Source: Paenibacillus paeoniae
GTDB taxonomy: Bacteria; Bacillota; Bacilli; Paenibacillales; Paenibacillaceae
Length of the DNA: 64,000 bases
NCBI RefSeq assembly: GCF_003388735.1
Contig: NZ_QUBQ01000002.1
Location: 744,001 to 808,000 of the forward strand
Direction of reading: 5' to 3'
Shown here piece by piece: positions 33,263 through 40,102 of this stretch. Each line of letters opens with the position of its first letter. The stretch's first letter is position 1. The notes beneath the pieces are model-generated. The model was not told where the DNA came from and did no database searches. It worked only from the letters and a program-made list of their open reading frames with translations. The translations under genes were made by a program, and so were the position numbers.

Positions 33263-33308
33263 ATCTTAATGGGAGGCTGCGCGTGAACACCAATATCAAT
33301 TTTCATAT
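33263..33308 (-). promoter_or_regulatory. Island operator/promoter 5 (LLM monooxygenase)
   Basis: Minus strand ATA-N10-TATTGGT, 20 bases, TAAGAT. It is the least perfect copy. It stands back to back with operator 6, 30 bases apart, in the divergent intergenic region. Confidence 0.6.
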
Positions 33309-33337
33309 CGAATTAATAGGCTAGGCCAATGAAAGCA

Positions 33338-33383
33338 ATAGCGATCTTAATATTGGATTTATTTACGAGGATAGACCTATAAT
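33338..33383 (+). promoter_or_regulatory. Island operator/promoter 6 (OYE-ABC operon)
   Basis: ATA-N10-TATTGGA, 20 bases, TATAAT, then 53 bases to the ATG of the OYE-type gene. Confidence 0.76.
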
Positions 33384-33436
33384 TACACCCATAAACCAAT
33401 TAAACCTATAAGAATAAAAGGAAAGGGGTTTCCGCA

Positions 33437-34441
33437 ATGACCGTTTCTTTGCATACACCCGGTCGAATCAACAAGCTCCAACTCAAAAACCGGCTTATTC
33501 TTGCGCCGATGCAGCAGCATAAGGGTACGCCGGACGGGCATGCGACGGATTATCATGTCGAACATTACGGACGGCGCGCGGCCGATGTCGGCCTGGTTGT
33601 GATTGAATCCACCGCCGTATCGCCAGAGGGCCGTCTGTATCAGGATGATATCGGCATCTATTCCGATTCCCACATTAAGCCGCTAAGCGAGGTGGTGAAG
33701 GCTGTTCATGCGAAGGACGCGCGCGTATTTATCCAGCTATCGCATGGGGGACGCAAGTCTCATCTCCTGCCAGGAGAGAGAGTGCTCGCTCCAAGCTCGA
33801 TTGCGTTCAACGACGAATATGGACTGCCCTTCGAAGCCAGCAATGAAGAACTGGAACAGTTGGTCGGCCGTTATCGCGAGGCAGCGCTTCGCAGCCAAGA
33901 GGCCGGGTTCGACGGCATTGAGCTCCATGCGGCGCACGGCTACTTGCTGCATCAATTTCTATCGCCAATCACTAACCTTCGTACGGATTCCTATGGCGGG
34001 AGTGTGAATCGAAGATTGCAATTTGTCCTTCAAGTCGCGATTGCCGTACGCGAGGCGGTAGGCCCGGATTATCCCGTCCAAATTCGGGTATCCGCGTCGG
34101 ATTACAGTCCGGACGGCCTTATCCCGCTCCATGTTGCGAACATCGTCAAGAGGCTGGAGCCCCTGCTGGATGCTGTACATGTCAGCTCCGGCGGCATAAC
34201 GCCCGCCCGTCCGCAGGATGTCCATCCCGGCTATCAGATTCCTTATGCGGCCATTCTGAAATCCGAGACTACGTTGCCCGTCATCGCTGTAGGCGGCATT
34301 CATCAAAGGACTCTGGCGGAACGTGTCGTCACCGAGCAGCTCGCGGATTTCGTGGCGATTGGGCGGCCTATGCTGGAAGATCCGGATTTCGCAGGACGGC
34401 TGCTCGGCAAGCAGCTCTACTCCATCCAGAACGGAGCCTAA
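33437..34441 (+). CDS. NADH:flavin oxidoreductase, Old Yellow Enzyme family
   Basis: 334-residue FMN TIM-barrel of the YqjM-like OYE branch. RLILAPMQQHKG is the FMN-binding N-terminus, HAAHGYLLHQFLSPITNLRTDSYGGS (about 168-193) is the family signature with the substrate-binding His residues, and IAVGGI...FVAIGRPMLEDP closes the FMN phosphate site. The family reduces activated C=C bonds; some members work on redox steps of catabolic pathways. It heads an operon with the second cystine-type binding protein and permease. GGAAAGGGG precedes the ATG. Confidence 0.9.
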   Translation: MTVSLHTPGRINKLQLKNRLILAPMQQHKGTPDGHATDYHVEHYGRRAADVGLVVIESTAVSPEGRLYQDDIGIYSDSHIKPLSEVVKAVHAKDARVFIQLSHGGRKSHLLPGERVLAPSSIAFNDEYGLPFEASNEELEQLVGRYREAALRSQEAGFDGIELHAAHGYLLHQFLSPITNLRTDSYGGSVNRRLQFVLQVAIAVREAVGPDYPVQIRVSASDYSPDGLIPLHVANIVKRLEPLLDAVHVSSGGITPARPQDVHPGYQIPYAAILKSETTLPVIAVGGIHQRTLAERVVTEQLADFVAIGRPMLEDPDFAGRLLGKQLYSIQNGA

Positions 34442-34485
34442 ACCTAAGTAACATCCACTACTATACGATAAAAAAGGCGGTAATC

Positions 34486-35334
34486 ATGGTGTCGATAAAA
34501 AAGAGTAAATGGTATCTATTCAAAAGAATGCTCGCAGGAGCAGTGCTAGCGGTTGTTGCCGCTTCACTGCTGGCCGCTTGTGGGGCCAGTGCGGGAAAAC
34601 CGGCTTCCGGCTCAGCGAAAGAACAGAAGGTCGTTCGCATTGGAACAAACGGAGCGTTCTATCCCTACTCCTTCAAAAACACGGAAAATGGAGATAAGCT
34701 GGAAGGCTATGAAATCGAGATTTGGGAAAAGATCGCAGAGGAGCTGGATTTCACAATCGAATACGTATTAACCGATTTTGCAAGTTTATTCGGTGCGCTG
34801 GAATCCAAGAAGATCGACACCATCGTCAATTCGATCGCGCTATCAGAGGAGCGGAAAACGAAATATTTGTTCACTGATCCTTACGTATATTCCGGCGCGC
34901 AGCTCGTCGTCAAAGAAGAGAATACGACGGTTAACTCGCTGGAAGATTTGAAGGGCAAAAAAATCGGTCTCGTCGCAGGCAATAAAATTATGCTGAACTA
35001 CATCAAAGAAGCCGATCCCGAAGGAAAAATAGAAGTCGTCACTTACGAGACAGGAGAAGGCGCATTCCGCGATGTGCTGCTCGGCCGATTAGACGCTACC
35101 TTCTCTACCAAAGCGGCCGCGCTTGCTCAAATTAAAAAAACCGGACAGCCTATTCGTCTCGCTGGAGAGCAATTCGTGGTTATTCCGGCCGGGAGCCCGT
35201 TTCTCATCAACGACGACAACAAAGCTTTCGTACAAGAGGTGAATACCACTCTCAAGAAACTTCGTGATAACGGTACGATCAAACAAATTGCGGAAAAGTG
35301 GTATGGCGAAGACATAAGCAAGCCGGCGGAGTAA
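34486..35334 (+). CDS. Amino-acid (cystine-type) ABC transporter substrate-binding lipoprotein, paralogue
   Basis: 282 residues. Signal peptide with lipobox LLAAC-GA, then the family 3 binding fold: GAFYPYSFKNTENGDKLEGYEIEIW, FASLFGALESKKIDTIVNSIALSEERKTKYLF, PYVYSGAQLVVKEENT. It is plainly paralogous to the protein at 29852-30712. A compound related to, but not the same as, that ligand is likely. Ribosome site AAAAAGGCGG before the ATG. The permease follows four bases after the stop. Confidence 0.9.
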   Translation: MVSIKKSKWYLFKRMLAGAVLAVVAASLLAACGASAGKPASGSAKEQKVVRIGTNGAFYPYSFKNTENGDKLEGYEIEIWEKIAEELDFTIEYVLTDFASLFGALESKKIDTIVNSIALSEERKTKYLFTDPYVYSGAQLVVKEENTTVNSLEDLKGKKIGLVAGNKIMLNYIKEADPEGKIEVVTYETGEGAFRDVLLGRLDATFSTKAAALAQIKKTGQPIRLAGEQFVVIPAGSPFLINDDNKAFVQEVNTTLKKLRDNGTIKQIAEKWYGEDISKPAE

Positions 35335-35338
35335 GGCG

Positions 35339-36010
35339 ATGAACTTCGACCTTTCTTATTTTATAAGAAGCCTTCCGCAGTTGCTGAGCTATCTGCCTAT
35401 TACACTGATGCTGTCCGTGCTGTCCATGGTGTTTTCCGTCATGCTTGGCATTATCATTGAGTCGATGATTCGCTCGCGGATTAGAGCAGTGAATGCCGGA
35501 GCGAATGCCTATATCTTATTCTTCCGCTCTACGCCGCTGCTCGTCCAGCTCTTCCTGCTCTATTACGGTCTGCCGCAAATCATTCCGGAGCTTAGCGCGA
35601 TGAATGCGTTCCAGGCTACAGTGATCGGGATCAGCTTGAACAACGGAGCTTATCTGGCGGAGATATTCCGGGGAGCCATCGATTCGGTGGATCGCGGTCA
35701 GGCGGAGGCCGCGCAATCCATCGGCATGACCCGGCTGCAGACGTTCCGGCGCATCGTCTTTCCGCAGGCATACCGGATTGCCTTGCCCTCGCTCGGCAAT
35801 ACTTTTCTCATCATTATCAAGGAAACATCGCTAGGCTTCACGCTGGGCTTAACCGAAATGATGGGCCAAGCAAAGCTGATGGCCGCCGACACGTTAAAGG
35901 TGATGGAAGCCTTCCTCTCCGTCAGCCTGCTCTACCTCATCGTCGCCCTCTTTTTCGGCAAGCTCCAGGGTGCGCTAGAGAAGAAGGTCGGCAAGCCTTA
36001 CGTGCAGTGA
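35339..36010 (+). CDS. Amino-acid (cystine-type) ABC transporter permease, paralogue
   Basis: 223-residue HisM-class permease. Contains LFFRSTPLLVQLFLLYYGLPQIIPEL, the EAA loop EAAQSIGMTRLQTFRRIVFPQAYRIALPSL and LGFTLGLTEMMGQAKLMAADTLKVMEAFLS. It is highly similar to the permease at 29141-29815. No ATPase gene follows. Either a shared ATPase is encoded elsewhere or the same one serves both systems. Confidence 0.9.
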   Translation: MNFDLSYFIRSLPQLLSYLPITLMLSVLSMVFSVMLGIIIESMIRSRIRAVNAGANAYILFFRSTPLLVQLFLLYYGLPQIIPELSAMNAFQATVIGISLNNGAYLAEIFRGAIDSVDRGQAEAAQSIGMTRLQTFRRIVFPQAYRIALPSLGNTFLIIIKETSLGFTLGLTEMMGQAKLMAADTLKVMEAFLSVSLLYLIVALFFGKLQGALEKKVGKPYVQ

Positions 36011-36264
36011 GCTACTGCCGAACATCTTGCTGACCGAAGCGTGAGAGAGACAGCGACATTGGACTTTACTTTGACCAAAAGCCAGCTTGCAATAAGAATA
36101 GTCTCGAAAGGCGAATTAGTGTCGCCACACACTGCTAATCGCATTATCGCGCAATAGATGGCAGTACCAGCAGTCATCATTAGAGAGGTTCGTTCGCTAC
36201 TTCATTTACTCTGTTTCGCTCGCATGCAACTTACTCAAGGTGGCGACAATCGAGCGAATACGAG
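36011..36264. other. Intergenic region after the OYE-ABC operon
   Basis: No gene supported. The operon terminator follows at 36265. Short open frames here have no ribosome binding site. Confidence 0.4.
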
Positions 36265-36309
36265 AAATGGCGATGTCAGGGATAAACCTCCTTGATATCG
36301 CCATTTTTT
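36265..36309 (+). terminator. Rho-independent terminator
   Basis: AATGGCGAT/ATCGCCATT stem with a further TCA/TGA pairing, followed by TTTTTTG. It lies 255 bases past the permease stop. Confidence 0.75.
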
Positions 36310-36434
36310 GCTTTATTCATGAAGCGAGCCCTATCGTCAAGGGTGCAGTCCTGCTTTGGACCTCGAATCAGCAGGATCTCATTCCGCTCATTCAGCACAA
36401 CGGCCGCCGCCGACACAATATGTTTGGGAATCAC
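36276..36434 (-). pseudogene. Nudix hydrolase remnant (N-terminal fragment)
   Basis: A 52-codon frame starts at GTG 36434, eight bases after a good GGGAGG. Its first 28 residues (IPKHIVSAAAVVLNERNEIL, then LIRGPKQ) read like the first two strands of a Nudix hydrolase. After GPKQ the similarity stops, the expected GG-GE Nudix box is absent, and the frame ends in unrelated sequence overlapping a terminator. It looks like a deletion remnant; the gene is too short for the in-house ORF length limits and easily missed. Confidence 0.6.
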
Positions 36435-36505
36435 TGCATCTTCCTCCCGCTATTCCTTCATTCCGTTAGTTAATCGCAATGTTCAAGAGATCGTTGTTCA
36501 ACTCC

Positions 36506-37012
36506 TCACATTGAACGTTTCGATTCAACCACTTGAAGTATTTCACGAACACATTGCTCAACATCCCTGTTGGAACAATCGATCTTGTGGTCACTATATT
36601 TGATGTAGAGAGGTAGTCGTTCTTCATAAACATCCTTAAGACTAAGTGCATTCTTCATCACTATGCCTCTTGTCGCTATGTTTGTTAATCTTCTGCTAAT
36701 CTCCTCAAAAGAGACATGCAAATATAGGACCAGCCCGTTCTGCTTGAGAGCTTTCATCGCTTGTTCTGAATAGATCGCACTTCCCCCCGTTGATATCATG
36801 CAATTGTTTAGCTGCAACTTAGACAAAACAGCTTCTTCCACAGCCATAAAATGGTCAATACCATCCTGATCCATGATGTCTTGCAGTAATCTATCTTCCT
36901 GCTGTTCAATAACGAGATCTGTATCTACAAAATCCATTTTCAGCGCTTGTGCCAGCAATAGGCCTAATGTGCTTTTACCCGCCCCGGACATTCCGATTAA
37001 AACGATATTCAT
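36506..37012 (-). CDS. Shikimate kinase-like P-loop kinase, atypical
   Basis: 168-residue cytoplasmic kinase of shikimate-kinase length and fold: Walker A LIGMSGAGKSTLG (about 5-17), then VDTDLVIEQ with the conserved Asp pair. Two substrate residues of true AroK are changed: the FRxxE motif reads FMAVEEA, losing the shikimate-binding Arg, and the GGG loop reads STGGSA. It may phosphorylate something else. The ATG at 37012 follows GGGGAAACGT; the frame upstream to 37117 lacks a start signal. Confidence 0.8.
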   Translation of the reverse strand: MNIVLIGMSGAGKSTLGLLLAQALKMDFVDTDLVIEQQEDRLLQDIMDQDGIDHFMAVEEAVLSKLQLNNCMISTGGSAIYSEQAMKALKQNGLVLYLHVSFEEISRRLTNIATRGIVMKNALSLKDVYEERLPLYIKYSDHKIDCSNRDVEQCVREILQVVESKRSM

Positions 37013-37159
37013 ACGTTTCCCCGCTTTTAATAATTTGTATAGCGAATGCCACTTTCGATTTCCAAAAATTATATTTATAATAAATGAACGATTACTACGC
37101 TGCCACAACCAACTCATTTTAATGGGATGGCCCCTGACCGCATCTCTGGATCTTTGGAT

Positions 37160-37639
37160 TTATATGTCTCGGCGATGCTTTTCATAAAAAACGATTGTCA
37201 TGTTCTCGTTAATGACTTTCGTCTCCCCTGTTTTTTGATAGCCCAGCTTTTCGTATAAATAGCAGTTCCCGCGTTCCTGTAAAATCGTATCCAACTCCCA
37301 CATTTTTGCATCGTTATAGATTAGTTCAATTAGTGCAAAAACGCGCTGTGCAATTCCTTTCCCTTGATGCTCTGGCAGAATGAAAATAGGACTTACACGA
37401 TACACCTTATTTCCCCTCTTTACGATTCGAATGCCGCCGACAGCCGTATTCGACTTTTTAATAATGTAATAATCGGTAACGGATTGATTCATTCGAGTTA
37501 CAATTCTGTCTAACGTTTCATTGGCAGGGCTAGTTTCATAGTCTTGATATTTCTCCAATAAAGGCATAAACGATCGAATTTGCATGTCATGGATCAATTC
37601 AGCATCTTTTAGATCGGATTTACTTAAAGAAATATCCAT
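37160..37639 (-). CDS. GNAT-family N-acetyltransferase
   Basis: 159-residue acetyltransferase. Motif A is SPIFILPEHQGKGIAQRVFALIE (about 81-103), and NCYLYEKLGYQKTGET is motif B. The acceptor is unknown. GGGAGG lies eight bases before the ATG at 37639. The gene is followed on the same strand by the shikimate-kinase-like gene. Confidence 0.9.
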   Translation of the reverse strand: MDISLSKSDLKDAELIHDMQIRSFMPLLEKYQDYETSPANETLDRIVTRMNQSVTDYYIIKKSNTAVGGIRIVKRGNKVYRVSPIFILPEHQGKGIAQRVFALIELIYNDAKMWELDTILQERGNCYLYEKLGYQKTGETKVINENMTIVFYEKHRRDI

Positions 37640-37752
37640 TCATCCAACCTCCCGCTAGGTTATCATTATCGTCTAAAATTGATATCTATTATCTATTACA
37701 ACAGAACGATCCAGCGGCCGCCATAACGACTAGAGCCAGCATACCTATCCAT

Positions 37753-38007
37753 TCAACTCCCATCACCAAAATGAAAATGTTCATGATGGATGGCATCCAT
37801 CCCAACCAGTTCTCCGCTTTTTTTGTGATAATAGGCGAAGCTGTTGTTTAGCGGCATTTGAAGCAATTGATAGTGGTGTTCTCTTGGCAATGCTTTGATC
37901 TGTTTCATCGCTAATTCACGTGTTGTATACATACCTATCGGAAAAAAGTTCGGAAAATGACTTGAGCTGTTGGCAACAAAAATTCCCCAAACATAATCTT
38001 TAGTCAT
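37753..38007 (-). CDS. Hypothetical protein, 84 aa
   Basis: Not recognised. A small soluble protein with an aromatic start (YVWGIFVANSSSHFPNFFP) and a His-rich end (HHEHFHFGDG), which could bind metal. The start at 38007 is chosen because AAGGGGGAG is well placed; the frame is open to 38031. It is monocistronic by spacing. Confidence 0.6.
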   Translation of the reverse strand: MTKDYVWGIFVANSSSHFPNFFPIGMYTTRELAMKQIKALPREHHYQLLQMPLNNSFAYYHKKSGELVGMDAIHHEHFHFGDGS

Positions 38008-38135
38008 AGGCTCCCCCTTACCGCTCTTCATGAATTGACCTTAATGTCATGTATTCTTTATTGAGTTAACAGCATCGACCATCCCCTGATTATGGTATAT
38101 TAGGAACGTGATTACTCATAAAGGCGGTGGTCTCA

Positions 38136-38669
38136 TTGAAACAAGTTAGCGGTCGTTTAAAGCTGCTTTCGGCGGTTGGGGCTTTACTTATCCTTGCCAT
38201 AATTGCGACTATCATTTGGTATCAGCGCACTGAACCCTTGATGGATGACGGTTTGACCGTATATCAGAATCCTGACAGCAAGATTAAGTTTTATACGATG
38301 ATGATTGTGAACAAAAGTAATTCTACTATTGATATTCAAAGGGTAACGGTTAATGGTGAAAAGATACCAGATAACGTTCAGCTTGGCATCACTTTTGATT
38401 CCGGTCGCCTTGTTCAATATTTGGGAGACGAAACGTATCCCGCAACCAAAATGATGAATTTGCATGACGCATCTATTTTACCGCAACTGCCGGTACAAGA
38501 GATTGGGGCGATTATTGCAAGTGAAGTGAAAAAACATACGCCCATCCATTACGGGATCGTCGTTCGTTACGATCAAGAAGCCATTCAGGAAATGACAATT
38601 CGATTTACGTATTTGGGCTTTACGAAAACAAAGCGTATAACCAAATGGTTCGCGAATGAGACTCTATAA
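38136..38669 (+). CDS. Membrane-anchored hypothetical protein, 177 aa
   Basis: Not recognised. One N-terminal transmembrane helix (LLSAVGALLILAIIATIIWY, about 9-28), then a soluble extracytoplasmic domain with beta character (MMIVNKSNSTIDIQRVTVNG, VRYDQEAIQEMTIRFTYLGF). The start is probably TTG at 38136, placed after AAAGGCGGTGG; a GTG three codons upstream would overlap that site. Confidence 0.65.
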   Translation: MKQVSGRLKLLSAVGALLILAIIATIIWYQRTEPLMDDGLTVYQNPDSKIKFYTMMIVNKSNSTIDIQRVTVNGEKIPDNVQLGITFDSGRLVQYLGDETYPATKMMNLHDASILPQLPVQEIGAIIASEVKKHTPIHYGIVVRYDQEAIQEMTIRFTYLGFTKTKRITKWFANETL

Positions 38670-38879
38670 CCCTGACCAACCTAGCAAATTCCATTAGTTC
38701 AGATACAATTAGAATGCAACTTGCGTCCGAAAAAGGAGAGCTCTTCCGGAGCGCCTTAGAATTGCCGAAATCCCTCGCTCAGATGTAAATCCCGTTTGTA
38801 ATATTTTAAAATATTGTACATTTTTTCTTTGACTCTTAATAGCCCCTATTACTTGTTTCTAATCTCTCCAGCTCCAACG
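38670..38879. other. Intergenic region between convergent genes
   Basis: About 210 bases with nothing I can support as a feature; the response-regulator terminator follows at 38880. Confidence 0.4.
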
Positions 38880-38922
38880 CAAAAAACCGCCCTCGTACAG
38901 CTGCATACTGTACGAGGGCGGT
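38880..38922 (-). terminator. Rho-independent terminator of the giant-protein/response-regulator transcript
   Basis: Minus-strand perfect 15-bp stem ACCGCCCTCGTACAG/CTGTACGAGGGCGGT, loop TATGCAG, then TTTTTTG. It starts 14 bases past the response-regulator stop. Confidence 0.92.
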
Positions 38923-38935
38923 TCTGCTCTTCCCC

Positions 38936-40084
38936 TTATTTTTTATCCGTTAAGCCGCTAAGGAGATCATCATAATAAAATACCAACTCGCTAGACGGCT
39001 TAATGCTCAGCTCTTTTGCGAGCAAACGAACATAACTAGTGTACTGTGCTGTCAGCGCTTTTTTGTCAGCTGCGAGCACATGGCCCTTCATGAGCAGCCG
39101 AACGGCGGATTCGTTCAGCGGGTTGCGATCATGCAGGTTGAGCAGCAGCTTCATAGCGCCGGCAGTATCCATAGTGCCCAACATCGCATCCGCCAGCTTT
39201 AGCACAAATGAAGTGTAAAGCTCCGCTAGTCGCTCTGTCTCACGAATCGCCCATACGTAAGCACGGTCCCCAAACAGCTCCCCCGTATACATGCGCTCTA
39301 CATGCTGCGCCTCTGCCAGGTTTGTTGCATCCACAAACTTGATTCGTTCTGCCTGGTAGACGAACCTCTCATAGTCAATGACCACGTCGTTCAGCTCAAG
39401 CGCATAGCCGTCATTCTCGGAGCGGACGGCCTCGCGCAACTGAAGCGGCTCTAACGATTTACGAAGCTGGTATACGGTTGTATTCAGATAATTTTCCGCA
39501 TTGGCTGGTGTCATACCGCCGAATATATCTGCCAGCAGACGTGAACGTGGAACCCGTCTGCCCTTGTACAGCAGCAAATACGCGAACAACTCAGCGCTTT
39601 TGCGAGAAATCCACTTCACGCGGCATTCTCCGCTTTGCACGAAGACGTCTCCAAGCACGGTTACGACAGCAGCCGCAGCATTCCCTTCCTTCTGATGCAC
39701 GCGAGGTGACTGCGGCAACTTTTGACGTCCAGCCAGCACCCGGTTTACCGTCCGCTCCAGCCGCTCCTGAGATACCGGCTTGACCAGATAATCGATGACG
39801 GATAGATCGTATGCTTGCAACGCATAATCTTTATGCGAGGTAACGAATACAATTTGCGCTCTGAATTCTCCCGCTTCAGCCCTCGCGGCAAACGCCATTC
39901 CATCTTCACCGGGCATAGAGATATCGACAAATGCAAGATCAATATCGTGGTGCTCCTGCAAAAATGCCGCTGCCGATTGCGTATCTGTAAACGCTGCGGA
40001 AACTTCCACCCCAGGCAGCTTATCCAGCATCCTCCGCATAATCAAATGCATGGCCAATTCATCATCCACTAATATAACCTTCAT
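38936..40084 (-). CDS. Response regulator with winged-helix and BTAD domains (SARP-like)
   Basis: 382 residues: receiver domain 1-120 (acid pocket DDE at 7-9, phosphoacceptor Asp54 in FVDISMPGEDG, Lys in DYLVKPVS near 102), OmpR-like winged helix about 145-230 (SRKSAELFAYLLLYKGRRVPRSRLLADIFG), and a bacterial transcriptional activator domain about 240-375 built of TPR-like helices. It should bind DNA when phosphorylated. It starts 18 bases after the stop of the giant surface protein and probably shares its mRNA. The partner kinase is likely the 7TM histidine kinase on the other side of the giant gene. Confidence 0.92.
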   Translation of the reverse strand: MKVILVDDELAMHLIMRRMLDKLPGVEVSAAFTDTQSAAAFLQEHHDIDLAFVDISMPGEDGMAFAARAEAGEFRAQIVFVTSHKDYALQAYDLSVIDYLVKPVSQERLERTVNRVLAGRQKLPQSPRVHQKEGNAAAAVVTVLGDVFVQSGECRVKWISRKSAELFAYLLLYKGRRVPRSRLLADIFGGMTPANAENYLNTTVYQLRKSLEPLQLREAVRSENDGYALELNDVVIDYERFVYQAERIKFVDATNLAEAQHVERMYTGELFGDRAYVWAIRETERLAELYTSFVLKLADAMLGTMDTAGAMKLLLNLHDRNPLNESAVRLLMKGHVLAADKKALTAQYTSYVRLLAKELSIKPSSELVFYYDDLLSGLTDKK

Positions 40085-40102
40085 CCGTCTCCCCCTATAA
40101 GG

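Noticed and set aside
33211..33306. N-terminal extension of the LLM monooxygenase
   Set aside because: It covers island operator/promoter 5, and the protein family begins at SFEFGVYTFG; TTG at 33210 has GGGAGG at the right spacing.
14230..33383. CymR boxes or SAM/T-box riboswitches as the shared control of the island
   Set aside because: The leaders are too short for these riboswitches and show none of their helices. The shared element resembles paired LysR half-sites upstream of -10 rather than what I recall of the CymR site; without a matrix search this stays a judgement.
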